NCBI RefSeq assembly: GCF_024296925.1
Contig: NZ_CP101125.1
Location: 3,722,501 to 3,786,500, forward strand
Length of the DNA stretch: 64,000 bases
From: Pseudomonas nunensis
GTDB taxonomy: Bacteria > Pseudomonadota > Gammaproteobacteria > Pseudomonadales > Pseudomonadaceae
Direction of reading: 5' to 3'
Part shown: positions 1 through 8,637 of the stretch, in pieces
Layout of the letters: the number at the start of each line of letters is the position of its first letter
Position numbering within the stretch: position 1 is the first letter of the stretch
Program-made: the position numbers and the translations under genes
Notes under the pieces: model-generated
Told to the model about the DNA's origin: nothing
Databases searched by the model: none
The model's input: only the letters and a program-made list of their open reading frames with translations

Positions 1-1
1 A

Positions 2-277
2 CTGGTCAACGATACCCAGTCACTCGCTCACGCCACTGGCGAGGCGCTGGAACTGATCGCAGAAGGCATTTCGCAGATTAACGAGCGCAATATCGTCATC
101 GCAACGGCCTCGGAGGAGCAGGCCAACGTTGCCCGGGAAGTCGACCGCAACCTGGTCAATATTCAGGACCTGTCGGCGCAAACAGCGGCGGGTGCGCATC
201 AGACCAACGCCTCAACCCAAGAGCTGTCGAACCTGGCAATCTCGTTTAACACCTTGGTCAACCGCTTCCGCTTGTAA
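2..277 (+). CDS. Methyl-accepting chemotaxis protein, C-terminal end (partial)
   Basis: The open frame entering from the left edge encodes the last 91 residues of a chemoreceptor and stops at 275-277. It is the distal part of the long cytoplasmic coiled-coil signalling hairpin: ISQINERN, then IATASEEQANVAREV, then a tail ending in LVNRFRL, which is typical of Pseudomonas MCPs. In the cell such receptors sit in the inner membrane and control CheA. The ligand-binding part lies outside the window, so the ligand is unknown. No pentapeptide CheR tether is seen at the C-terminus. Confidence 0.9.
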   Translation: MVNDTQSLAHATGEALELIAEGISQINERNIVIATASEEQANVAREVDRNLVNIQDLSAQTAAGAHQTNASTQELSNLAISFNTLVNRFRL

Positions 278-347
278 GCACCGAAACAGGACGAGCGGCT
301 CTGCTTAAGCTGCACGTCCACCGTTAAAACAACCTCTTCTCAATCGA

Positions 348-1280
348 TCACGTGTTGGAGGGTGATTGCGGCGTATCGGGATTGAGCTGCTGACGCCTGA
401 ACTGTCCGGGAGGCTGGCCATGGATCTGACGAAAGCGTCGCGAGAAATACGCCTCGTCAGCGAAACCGCACAACCTCGCCACCTCCCCCACCGGCCGGGT
501 TCCGTTGAGCAAATAATTGCGCGCTGCGTGCATCCGGCGTTCGAGCACCAGCTCGGTGAAGGTCTTGCCGATTTCCTTGCGCAGCCAGTGCGTCAGGTAC
601 GTCGGTGACAGGTAAGTCGCCGCAGCCACCTTGATCAGGTTCAGGTCGGGGTCGGCTATGTTCTTGCGCAAGTATTCCGACATCCTGCTCAACGCATCGC
701 GTCGGCTGACCTCGGCGGCATTCTCTTCGGCCAGGCGTTTCAGCGGCTCGGCATACAGGGCGCAGACGCTTCCCACCAATTGCAGCAGCAGGCCCTTGAG
801 CATCTCGCGGGTACCGAACTGACGATTTTCGTCCAACACGCGCATCTGTTCTATCAGGCCACAGACTTTGTGGAAATCCTCATCACCGAGGATGAAATCC
901 AGATGCTCCTGGAAGCGGAATGGCGATAACTCCGGGGCCAGCAGAATCGAGACTTCCTCCAGGTCCATCGGGTCGCACTGCAAGTGCGGCAGCAGAAAGG
1001 TCTGGGAAAAATTGATCACCATGAAATTGCTGTCGGCCGGGTGCGGAATCACGTGCACGCGATGCGGCAGGATAAACGCCAGCGTGTTGCGCGGAAACGG
1101 ACGTTCGACGTTGCCAATGTGCTGCACGGTGTCGCCACCGAGGTTGACCTGAATCTGGAAATACTCGTGGCGATGCGGACTGGTTTCGGCGCGCCGGCCC
1201 TTTTTATCGCGGATGTAGAAATCCGTCAGTTCGCTGCGCTGCTGCATGACGTAGGTGGGGACTCGACTCGGTGACGACAT
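348..1280 (-). CDS. AraC-family transcriptional regulator
   Basis: A 310-residue protein with a cupin-like N-terminal sensor domain (about residues 30-120, with HRHEYFQI resembling a cupin strand) and a C-terminal AraC/XylS double helix-turn-helix (about residues 195-300). The second helix-turn-helix carries the hallmark GFADEAYFSRRFRQIHG followed by PPGQFR. The ATG at 1280 is preceded by an AGGA-type ribosome site. It is divergent from the transporter operon at 1865, so it most likely activates that operon in response to the imported compound. The effector cannot be read from sequence. Confidence 0.92.
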   Translation of the reverse strand: MSSPSRVPTYVMQQRSELTDFYIRDKKGRRAETSPHRHEYFQIQVNLGGDTVQHIGNVERPFPRNTLAFILPHRVHVIPHPADSNFMVINFSQTFLLPHLQCDPMDLEEVSILLAPELSPFRFQEHLDFILGDEDFHKVCGLIEQMRVLDENRQFGTREMLKGLLLQLVGSVCALYAEPLKRLAEENAAEVSRRDALSRMSEYLRKNIADPDLNLIKVAAATYLSPTYLTHWLRKEIGKTFTELVLERRMHAARNYLLNGTRPVGEVARLCGFADEAYFSRRFRQIHGQPPGQFRRQQLNPDTPQSPSNT

Positions 1281-1864
1281 TTCCTGAGGATCCTCGACAG
1301 GTGCATGGGCAGGTTGTCGTCGCGCCGAGGTGCTGGCGGCGACGTGGGTGATTGTGATGGTGCACGCCGGCAGATTTCAACCTGTCATAGGATGACCATG
1401 ACATTCAATGAATTAATTGAACCCGTGTGCTCTCTGTCGCCTGTCCAAAAAACACAGCGCGGTCATAATATTTTTATCCATATATAACAACAAGTTATCG
1501 ACAATTTACGCAACACCGCTGGAAATTAGCGGATCGCCGTTTTCTTGGACACCCCCATTAATCCCTGTTTTCAGAGGAAAAAACGATCTAACGCCTCCGT
1601 TGATTTTGAAAGGTTGTACGACCACTGTGGCAGCCAATGCAGCCCGATCTTCCAAAAACAATCAAAAGGTGCGCACTCATGAACCGACTTTTTTCCCCCG
1701 CGACTCCTCCCCCGACCAGCCCTGTCCGAAGGCGTATCTGAGCGCCTGACAGCAGCTGTCCGCGCCTCCCACTCAAGCAACGATTGCCCTGCCCCGGTAC
1801 TGGGGGCTTCGGTTTCGGCTGCGCGCGAACATCTCGATTTTTCTAACAATAAAAAGGTCCATCC
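1281..1864. promoter_or_regulatory. Divergent intergenic region between the AraC regulator and the transporter operon
   Basis: This 584-base stretch holds no convincing gene. It contains an AT-rich core (about 1455-1520) between the two divergent start codons. That is where promoters and AraC operators would be expected, but I cannot assign exact -35/-10 boxes. The transporter start is preceded by AAAAAGG at about 1850-1856. Open frames crossing the region on both strands are low-complexity shadows. Confidence 0.4.
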
Positions 1865-3214
1865 ATGTCGAACTCGCAAACCTCCCCGTCCACCGCGTCG
1901 TCGGTGAGTATCGGCGCACGGGACGCCGTACAGACTCAGCGCCTGCCAACCCGCCGGCGCTGGTTCATGCTGTCGTTGCTGCTGATTGCGACCATCATCA
2001 ACTACATCGACCGCGTGAACATCTCGATCGCCGCACCCTTCATGGCCAAGGACCTGGGCCTGGACAAGATTGAAATGGGCCTGATTTTTTCCGCGTTTGC
2101 CTGGACCTACGCCCTCGCCCTGGTGCCCGCCGGGTTCATTGCCGATCGCTTTGGGTCGCGGTTCACTTATGGGGTGTCGCTGATCAGTTGGTCGACGGTC
2201 ACCGTGTGCCAGGGCTTTGCCACGGGATTTGCCTCGCTGTTCGGGCTGCGCCTGGCCGTCGGCGCCATGGAAGCGCCGGCCTTCCCCGCCAACAGCCGTG
2301 CGGTGACGGTGTGGTTCCCTGCCCGCGAACGCGGTCTGGCCAGCAGCATTTATGTGTGCGGCCAATATCTGGGCACGGCGTTGTTTACCGGCGTGCTGTT
2401 ATGGCTGGCCACGACCTATGACTGGCGCCATGTGTTTTACAGCACCGGGATACTCGGCATCGTATTCGGGGTGATCTGGCTGTGCGTGTACCGTGATCCG
2501 CTGAGCTGCAAGAAGGTCAGCAAGGAAGAGTTGAAATACATCGAATCCGGCGGTGGCCTGGTCAAGAGCAGTCAGGAACGCACCCGGTTCAACTGGCGGC
2601 AAATCGCCGAGCTGTTCAGCTATCGGCAGATCTGGGCGATTTGCATCGGCAAGTTCGCCAGCACCTCGGCACTCTACTTCTTTCTCACCTGGTTCCCGAC
2701 CTACCTGATCGAAGAACGCAAGCTGACCATGATCAAGGCCGGGATCTTTGCGGTGCTGCCGTTCGTGGGCGCCACGGTGGGTATTTTGCTGGCGGGTATC
2801 GTCTCCGATCTGCTGATACGCCGGGGCTATTCCATGTCCTTTGCGCGCAAGTTGCCACTGGTGGTCGGCTCAATGCTGGGCATGTCGATTGTGCTGGTGA
2901 ATTTCACCGATTCGAACGTGATCTGCATTGCCGTGTTGACCATCGCCTTTTTCGCCCAGGGCATCGCTTCATCGTCGTGGGCGGCAGTGTCGGAAGTCGC
3001 GCCCAAAGAGTTGATCGGCCTGACCGGCGGAGTCACCAGCCTGGCGGCCAATATCGGCGGGATTGTCACTCCGATCGTGATTGGCGGCATCGTCCACGCA
3101 ACGGGCTCCTTTGCCTACGCATTCTGGTTCATTGGCGGCGTGGCGCTGATCGGAACCTTGTCCTATTCGCTGCTGCTTGGCCGCTTGTATCGCATCGAAC
3201 TCAAGGTGCGCTGA
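1865..3214 (+). CDS. MFS transporter, anion:cation symporter (ACS) type
   Basis: A 449-residue inner-membrane permease. About 35 polar residues precede the first membrane helix, which ends in the ACS hallmark NYIDRVNISIA. The MFS loop 2-3 signature appears as GFIADRFGSR, and about twelve hydrophobic segments follow with the usual central cytoplasmic loop (about residues 205-245). Family members such as GudP, GarP and DgoT import sugar acids or related organic anions with protons. It is the first gene of a plus-strand set with a hydrolase, an SDR and a hydroxyacid dehydrogenase, which supports uptake of a hydroxy or sugar acid. The exact substrate is not determinable. Confidence 0.9.
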   Translation: MSNSQTSPSTASSVSIGARDAVQTQRLPTRRRWFMLSLLLIATIINYIDRVNISIAAPFMAKDLGLDKIEMGLIFSAFAWTYALALVPAGFIADRFGSRFTYGVSLISWSTVTVCQGFATGFASLFGLRLAVGAMEAPAFPANSRAVTVWFPARERGLASSIYVCGQYLGTALFTGVLLWLATTYDWRHVFYSTGILGIVFGVIWLCVYRDPLSCKKVSKEELKYIESGGGLVKSSQERTRFNWRQIAELFSYRQIWAICIGKFASTSALYFFLTWFPTYLIEERKLTMIKAGIFAVLPFVGATVGILLAGIVSDLLIRRGYSMSFARKLPLVVGSMLGMSIVLVNFTDSNVICIAVLTIAFFAQGIASSSWAAVSEVAPKELIGLTGGVTSLAANIGGIVTPIVIGGIVHATGSFAYAFWFIGGVALIGTLSYSLLLGRLYRIELKVR

Positions 3215-3314
3215 GCCGGAAAAAAGCGTTTTTCTCCAACACGAGGCGGCATTCGTCCAACTTTGCAAAAGAATGCCGCCGTACGCTGACGTGACTAACC
3301 GGACGACTACAAAA

Positions 3315-4007
3315 ATGACTATGACCGAATACGTGTTTACCCCGGATCTACCCGTAACCCTGCCAGTTGCCGGCAGCCCGCAGCGCTTTCCCGTTGGCCG
3401 GGTATTTTGCGTCGGCCGCAACTACCCTTGGCCAGACACCCAAGGCCAGTCTCGCCAGCCACCGGTGTTCTTCATGAAACCGGCGAGCACAGTGGTGGAT
3501 GCTTCCGGTGAAGTGACTTTCCCGCCGCTGACCGAAGAGTTTGCCCACGAAATCGAATTGGTCGTGGCCATCGGTGAAGGCGGCGCCAATATTCCGGAGA
3601 GCCAGGCGTTGGCGTATGTCTGGGGCTACGCCGCCGGGCTGGACCTGACCCGGCGTGATGTGCAGCGCGCAGCCAAAAGCAACGGTATGCCGTGGGAAGG
3701 TGCCAAGGTGTTCGACGGCGCCGCGCCGATGACCGCCATCGTGCCAATCACTCGCGCCGGGCACCCTGACGGCGATTTGTGGCTGAGCGTCAACGGCGAA
3801 GAGCGCCAGCGCGACAGCCTCGCCAGCCAGATCTGGTCAGTGAGTGAAATCATCAGCCGTATCTCGCAGTCGGTCGCGCTGCGGGCCGGTGACTTGATCA
3901 TGACCGGCAGCCCGGCAGGCGTCGATGTGCTGCAACCAGGCGACATCATCAACGCCGGGATCGACGGCATCGGCCAACTGGAAATGCGTGTCGGCCAGCG
4001 GCCTTGA
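3315..4007 (+). CDS. Fumarylacetoacetate hydrolase (FAH) family protein
   Basis: A 230-residue single-domain FAH protein of the fumarylpyruvate-hydrolase-like size class. It has the characteristic [10 protein letters not shown] near the start, the metal-ligand region [10 protein letters not shown], the [12 protein letters not shown] segment and the C-terminal MTGSPAGV loop. Family members hydrolyse or decarboxylate C-C bonds in 2-keto or 2,4-diketo acids using Mg or Mn. The start could be 3315 or the in-frame ATG at 3321; the longer frame upstream is rejected because it overlaps the transporter end. The gene lies 100 bases after the transporter, so it probably acts on a breakdown product of the imported compound. 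Confidence 0.88.
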   Translation: MTMTEYVFTPDLPVTLPVAGSPQRFPVGRVFCVGRNYPWPDTQGQSRQPPVFFMKPASTVVDASGEVTFPPLTEEFAHEIELVVAIGEGGANIPESQALAYVWGYAAGLDLTRRDVQRAAKSNGMPWEGAKVFDGAAPMTAIVPITRAGHPDGDLWLSVNGEERQRDSLASQIWSVSEIISRISQSVALRAGDLIMTGSPAGVDVLQPGDIINAGIDGIGQLEMRVGQRP

Positions 4008-4048
4008 GCCCGGCACATGCCCTCATAAATCGAAAAGGAGATAACAAC

Positions 4049-4807
4049 ATGAACAGTCCTTTGAAAGTCGCCCTGGTCACCGGCGCCGGCAGTGGCATCG
4101 GCCGCGCCGTGGCCCTGGCCCTGATGGCCGACGGATTCACCCTGGTATTGGCCGGACGCCGACCAGAGCCGTTGCAAGCGGTGGTCGAATTGGCGCTCAG
4201 CGAGGGGCACCAAGCGTTGGCGGTGCCCACGGATGTGCGCGACCCGGCCAGTGTCGATGCGCTGTTCGCAACCATCAGCGAGGTTTACGGACGCCTCGAT
4301 GTGGTGTTCAACAACGCCGGGATCAACGCCCCTGCAGTGCCGCTGGATGAGCTGACCTTCGAGCAGTGGCGCAACGTGATCGACACCAACCTCAACGGTG
4401 TTTTCCTTTGCGCCCGAGGTGCCTTCGGATTGATGCGCCGACAACAGCCACAAGGCGGACGCATCATCAACAACGGCTCGATCTCGGCGCATACCCCTCG
4501 CCCGTTCAGCAGCGCCTACACCGCCAGCAAACACGCGGTGTTGGGACTGACCAAATCCCTGGCCCTGGACGGCCGCGAATTCAACATCGCCTGCAGCCAG
4601 ATCGACATCGGCAACGCCCTGACCGACCTGTCGGTGCGCATGACCAAAGGCGTGCGCCAGGCCAACGGCACCATCGCCGTGGAGCCGATGGTCGACGTCA
4701 AGCATGTGGCCGATGCCGTGCGCTACATGGCCGGCCTGCCGCTGGAAGCGAACGTCCTGAACATGACCGTCATGGCCAGCGCCATGCCGTTTGCCGGTCG
4801 CGGTTAA
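4049..4807 (+). CDS. SDR-family NAD(P)-dependent oxidoreductase
   Basis: A 252-residue classical short-chain dehydrogenase. It shows the cofactor motif [10 protein letters not shown] near residue 12, NNAG in the middle, and the catalytic Ser followed by YTASKHA. The start at 4049 has a clear AAAGGAG ribosome site; an upstream frame overlapping the previous stop lacks one. It lies 41 bases after the FAH-family gene and 31 bases before the hydroxyacid dehydrogenase, consistent with one transcript. It would oxidise or reduce a hydroxyl/keto group of the pathway intermediate; the substrate is unknown. Confidence 0.9.
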   Translation: MNSPLKVALVTGAGSGIGRAVALALMADGFTLVLAGRRPEPLQAVVELALSEGHQALAVPTDVRDPASVDALFATISEVYGRLDVVFNNAGINAPAVPLDELTFEQWRNVIDTNLNGVFLCARGAFGLMRRQQPQGGRIINNGSISAHTPRPFSSAYTASKHAVLGLTKSLALDGREFNIACSQIDIGNALTDLSVRMTKGVRQANGTIAVEPMVDVKHVADAVRYMAGLPLEANVLNMTVMASAMPFAGRG

Positions 4808-4838
4808 ACCGGCTTTTTTATTCTGTTACGAGGTCCAC

Positions 4839-5795
4839 ATGAAGCCAGAAGTCTTGCAGCTCAGCCCGATCCTGATCCCTGAAATCAACACGCGGCTCGA
4901 TGAGCTGTTCACCGTCAGACGTTACTTCCAGCAGGCCGACAAGCAGGCTTATATCCAAGAGCACGGCGCGAACATTCGCGGGGTAATCACTGGCGGGCAC
5001 ACGGGGATCAGCCAGGCACTCATGGCGCAGCTGCCCAAACTGGAAGTGATCGCGGTCAACGGTGTCGGCACCGATGCGGTGGATTTGGCGTATGCCAGGG
5101 ATCGCGGGATCCGCGTGACCGCCACCATCGGCGCGCTGACCGAGGATGTCGCTGACCTGGCCATCGGCTTGTTGATCGCCGTGTGCCGCGGACTGTGCAC
5201 CAGCGATCGCTATGTACGTTCGGGCGAATGGCCCCAGAGCCCGACGCCGTTGGCTCCGCTACCGCTGGCGCGTCAGGTGTCGGGCATGCGCATCGGCATC
5301 GTCGGCATGGGCCGGGTTGGCCGTGCAGTGGCGATCCGGGCTGCCGCGTTTGGCTGCCCGATCAGTTACACCGATCTGCAACCGATGAGCGATGTGAGCC
5401 ACACCTTTGTCGCCGATCTGAAGCAACTCGCCAGCCAAAGCGATGCGCTGATTCTCGCGGCCGCCGCCGACCAGGCTGAGGCCATCATCAATGCCGAGGT
5501 GTTGCAGGCGCTGGGCAAGGACGGATACCTGATCAACGTCGCGCGGGGCAAACTGGTCAACGAGACTGATCTGGTGGCGGCGCTGGCCGCTCAAGAAATC
5601 GCGGGTGCGGCGCTGGATGTGTTTGTCGATGAGCCGAATGTACCCGAGGCGCTGTTCGCCAACGAAAACGTGGTGCTGCAACCGCATCGTGCCAGTGCGA
5701 CGTTGCAGACCCGCACGCGAATGGGCGAAATGGTGGTGGCGAGCCTGGTGGACAGTTTCGCCGGGAGAATACCGCAGGGTTCGGTGACTGACTGA
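4839..5795 (+). CDS. D-isomer-specific 2-hydroxyacid dehydrogenase
   Basis: A 318-residue protein with the family layout: a split substrate domain, then the Rossmann motif GIVGMGRVGRAV (about residue 150). Catalytic Arg sits in INVARGKLVNE, Glu in DVFVDEPNVPEAL and His in LQPHRASAT. It interconverts a 2-keto acid and a D-2-hydroxyacid with NAD(P)H and resembles the glyoxylate/hydroxypyruvate reductase branch. Start 4839 is chosen over the upstream ATG at 4791, which lies inside the SDR gene. It is the last gene of the set and is followed by a hairpin shared with the convergent transporter. Confidence 0.9.
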   Translation: MKPEVLQLSPILIPEINTRLDELFTVRRYFQQADKQAYIQEHGANIRGVITGGHTGISQALMAQLPKLEVIAVNGVGTDAVDLAYARDRGIRVTATIGALTEDVADLAIGLLIAVCRGLCTSDRYVRSGEWPQSPTPLAPLPLARQVSGMRIGIVGMGRVGRAVAIRAAAFGCPISYTDLQPMSDVSHTFVADLKQLASQSDALILAAAADQAEAIINAEVLQALGKDGYLINVARGKLVNETDLVAALAAQEIAGAALDVFVDEPNVPEALFANENVVLQPHRASATLQTRTRMGEMVVASLVDSFAGRIPQGSVTD

Positions 5796-5804
5796 GCCAT
5801 CGCT

Positions 5805-5831
5805 GCCGAGGGGACATTGCATCCCCTCGGC
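5805..5831. terminator. Hairpin between convergent genes
   Basis: A perfect 10-base inverted repeat, GCCGAGGGGA with TCCCCTCGGC, and a 7-base loop lies between the stops of the dehydrogenase (plus) and the NRAMP transporter (minus). There is no long T-run on either side. It may act as a bidirectional terminator or an mRNA-end-stabilising hairpin. Confidence 0.55.
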
Positions 5832-5840
5832 GACGCGATG

Positions 5841-7142
5841 TCAGGTAAACAGATCGACACCCAACTGGAAGGCGACCCACAGCGCCAGGCCAGTGGCAAA
5901 CAGCAGCGCAACGTTCTCAAACAGGTTGTTGCGATATTTCTTGTCCAGCAACGATTTCTGGTTGGACATGATCAGCAGGCCCAGGGAAATGACCGGCAAG
6001 CCAATGATGTTCAGCGCGCTGACACCGATGGTCAGGGTCACGAAATCCGGCATGCCTGGCAACGACCAGATCAACGGCGTCACAAGGATGAACAGCATGA
6101 ACCACTTGTGCATCGGATCATGGTGAAACTCTTTGCCGTACTTCTCTCGACGCTCAGGAAGAACGTGCTGGAAGGCATCGGTAATCAGCATCGGGAACGC
6201 GGTGGTCTTGCCTGAAATGCTGGCAAACAGCGTGGCGAATACACCGATGAAGAATACGTACCAACCGATCGGGCCGAAGAAAATTTCCAGCGCCTTGCCC
6301 AGGTCGGCCAAGGTCTTCACCTCGATGCCGTTGGGCCGCAGGATTTCCGCGCCGACGATCCAGATGGCCAGGTTGATGACGATCCCGACGAACACGGCGA
6401 ACAGCAAATCGTTGCGTTGAACGCGCTTGTGTTGCGGCCCTGTCCAGCCCTTTTGGCGCATGACGTAAGGATGGACGAAGTTGGCAATCGAACCGGCCAC
6501 CGCGCCGATCACCGAGACCGCCACCAGCAGCGCGCCATGCACGCCTTCATCCGGCGGAATATTGAAACCGATGGTGCCTTTGACGATGCCGACGACATCG
6601 GGGCCGGACATCACGGCCAGGGCAATGAACGCCAAGGTCATGATCGCCAGCAACACCTTCATCACGCCTTCGATCATCGAATAAATATTACGCCCCACCA
6701 GCATCCACACTGCGAGCACCACCGCCAGTGAACACAGCAGCGGCTGGTCGATTTTCAACAGCATCGCCAGCGACTCACCCGCCCCTTTGATCATGTAGGC
6801 GTTCATCAAGTGCCCCATCAGCAGGGCGTAAACGAGCATGAACCAGGCGAAAAACGGATTCAGCTGCGCATAGCCTTGCAGGATGGTCATGCCCTGGTTA
6901 TTGCACAGCTGGAAGCGAGCGATGATGTTGACGATCAGGTATCTCAAGAGCAGAGAGACCGCCAGCACCCACATCATTGCGTAACCGTAGTTGGCACCGG
7001 CCACGGATGAGGTGATCAGGTCACCTGCGCCCAGCCAGGACAGCACCGCGATGATGCCGGGGCCCAGCAGCTTGAGTACTCGTGAGAATCGGTTTTGTGC
7101 GGGCGCCGCAGCTTTGCCTTCGACCGAAGGAATGCTCGTCAT
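5841..7142 (-). CDS. NRAMP-family divalent metal/cation transporter, divergent
   Basis: A 433-residue polytopic membrane protein of the NRAMP fold (about 11-12 hydrophobic helices) opening with GPGIIAVLSWLGAGD. In canonical Mn/Fe NRAMPs the first helix carries DPGN. Here the aligned residues read GAGD, and the helix-6 region reads NFVHPYVMRQ rather than a clear MPH motif. The metal-binding site is therefore altered, and the cargo may not be a classical Mn/Fe ion. It lies convergent to the hydroxyacid dehydrogenase and divergent from the lactonase. Comparable divergent members near organic-acid genes are known to me only as unassigned transporters. Confidence 0.82.
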   Translation of the reverse strand: MTSIPSVEGKAAAPAQNRFSRVLKLLGPGIIAVLSWLGAGDLITSSVAGANYGYAMMWVLAVSLLLRYLIVNIIARFQLCNNQGMTILQGYAQLNPFFAWFMLVYALLMGHLMNAYMIKGAGESLAMLLKIDQPLLCSLAVVLAVWMLVGRNIYSMIEGVMKVLLAIMTLAFIALAVMSGPDVVGIVKGTIGFNIPPDEGVHGALLVAVSVIGAVAGSIANFVHPYVMRQKGWTGPQHKRVQRNDLLFAVFVGIVINLAIWIVGAEILRPNGIEVKTLADLGKALEIFFGPIGWYVFFIGVFATLFASISGKTTAFPMLITDAFQHVLPERREKYGKEFHHDPMHKWFMLFILVTPLIWSLPGMPDFVTLTIGVSALNIIGLPVISLGLLIMSNQKSLLDKKYRNNLFENVALLFATGLALWVAFQLGVDLFT

Positions 7143-7371
7143 AGAGGGTATCTCCGTTTATTTTTTTTGTGAGACCGAGCGCAGTCGAACACAGTAGATA
7201 AGACGTCGTACAACTATTATTGAGCCAGAGTATGTAGAAATGTTTCCACTGTTCGGCCTTTACCTACTGGCTTTAGCCAGAATTTCCCGCTATCCAGGTA
7301 AAACAGGTATTGATGCCATACAGCGACAGTCATAGGATGACCGATCACAATCATAAAAATAAGGAATCACT

Positions 7372-8505
7372 GTGACCAAACCCCTTCTCATCGCCGCTGC
7401 CGTTGTGTGCGGTATCAGTCTGCAAGCCAATGCCGCCACTTTTGCCTACATCTCCAGCCCCGGAGACGGTCTGATTTCCCAGTATCGCCTTGACCAGAGC
7501 AACGGTGCGCTAAGCCTGATCGAACAGGTCAGCGCCGGCGATCAGGTCAATCCGATGGCCATCACGCCTGACGGCAAAGTGTTGTTTGCGGCATTACGGG
7601 TCAAGCCGTTTCAGGTGCTGGGTTACCGCATAGATCCCAAGAGCGGACACCTGGCTCCGCTGTCCAAAGCACCCTTGGCAGAAAGCATGGCTTACCTGTC
7701 TACCGACAGAAAAGGACACTATTTGCTCGGCGCATCCTATGGGGCCGACACCGTCAGCGTTCAGGCCATCGACAAGGCCTATCAGCCTTCTGCCAACATC
7801 CTGACCTACAAGACCGGCCCACATGCGCACTCACTGCGTACCGACCCTAGCAACCGGTTTGCCTACGCGGGCAATCTTGGCGCGGATCAGGTCCTACAAT
7901 ATCGCCTCGACGCCAAAACCGGCGCGCTCACGCCCATCGGCCGCGGCTACATCAGTGTCCCGAGCAATACCGGGCCTCGGCACCTGGCCTTTTCCCCGAA
8001 TGGCAAATACCTGTACGTGGTCGGTGAAATGAGCGGCACCGTCACCGCGTTTTCGATCAACGACAGCACCGGTGCATTGACTCAGATCAGCGTGGCGAAT
8101 GGCATTCCCGAGCGTTTGAAACTGGCTCACGGCGAAGTGCGTGACGCGCGCAACAACGACCTCAAGGACGACCCCACGCCACGTATCTGGGCCGCCGACC
8201 TGCGGATCTCGCCGGATGGCAAGCTACTGCTTATGACCGAGCGCACCAGCAGTTCGGTGTCGGCGTTCGCAGTTGATCCTTCCACCGGCCACTTGAGCTT
8301 TCTCGAAAACTATCCGGTGGAAGAGAAGCAGCCACGCAATATCGCGTTTTCACCCAACGGTCGCTGGTTGCTGGTGACGGGTGAGAAAAGCGAAAAAGTC
8401 GGCACGTATGCCGTCAGCGACAAGGGCGCCTTGAAACGTGTCGGCGAAGCGGCATCGGGCAAAGGCGCGCTGTGGATAGAAGTGCTGCAGACGTCGGTGG
8501 AGTAA
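7372..8505 (+). CDS. Lactonase-family (6-phosphogluconolactonase-like) beta-propeller protein, exported
   Basis: A 377-residue protein with a Sec signal peptide (hydrophobic LLIAAAVVCGISL, then ANA before the mature chain). Repeated beta-propeller blades follow, with recurring motifs such as FSPNGKYLYVV, ISPDGKLLL and FSPNGRWLLV. This is the YbhE/Pgl lactonase family (PF10282), although export suggests a periplasmic sugar lactone rather than 6-phosphogluconolactone. Translation begins at GTG with AAGGA eight bases upstream. The setting next to a sugar-acid-type operon fits lactone hydrolysis before uptake; this is inference. Confidence 0.87.
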   Translation: MTKPLLIAAAVVCGISLQANAATFAYISSPGDGLISQYRLDQSNGALSLIEQVSAGDQVNPMAITPDGKVLFAALRVKPFQVLGYRIDPKSGHLAPLSKAPLAESMAYLSTDRKGHYLLGASYGADTVSVQAIDKAYQPSANILTYKTGPHAHSLRTDPSNRFAYAGNLGADQVLQYRLDAKTGALTPIGRGYISVPSNTGPRHLAFSPNGKYLYVVGEMSGTVTAFSINDSTGALTQISVANGIPERLKLAHGEVRDARNNDLKDDPTPRIWAADLRISPDGKLLLMTERTSSSVSAFAVDPSTGHLSFLENYPVEEKQPRNIAFSPNGRWLLVTGEKSEKVGTYAVSDKGALKRVGEAASGKGALWIEVLQTSVE

Positions 8506-8535
8506 CTTTCGGGAGCAAGAAGCACCGGACAGGGA

Positions 8536-8570
8536 GGTCGGGGCGGCGTGATTCGAACACTCGCCCCTCG
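8536..8570 (-). other. tRNA 3'-end-like fragment (possible old attachment site)
   Basis: Read on the minus strand this segment has a T-arm-like stretch centred on GTGTTCGAATCAC and ends GCCCCGACC. It matches the true tRNA-Pro fragment at 16235-16284 base for base over most of its length, with a few substitutions and one missing base. One T-stem pair is lost and there is no anticodon arm or 5' half. It is not a functional tRNA. The likeliest reading is a degenerate attachment-site remnant. Confidence 0.6.
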
Positions 8571-8637
8571 CCTTCCTCAACACCCTGTGCAGGCTCCCGA
8601 GTGAGACGCCACAAACAGCATCACATGACCAGGATGT

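Noticed and set aside
1571..2365. A 264-codon minus-strand frame opposite the MFS gene
   Set aside because: It is antisense to a clear transporter, is rich in Arg/Gly/His and has no ribosome site; it is a GC-codon shadow.
3626..4705. A 359-codon minus-strand frame across the FAH and SDR genes
   Set aside because: It crosses two real genes on the other strand and has shadow composition.
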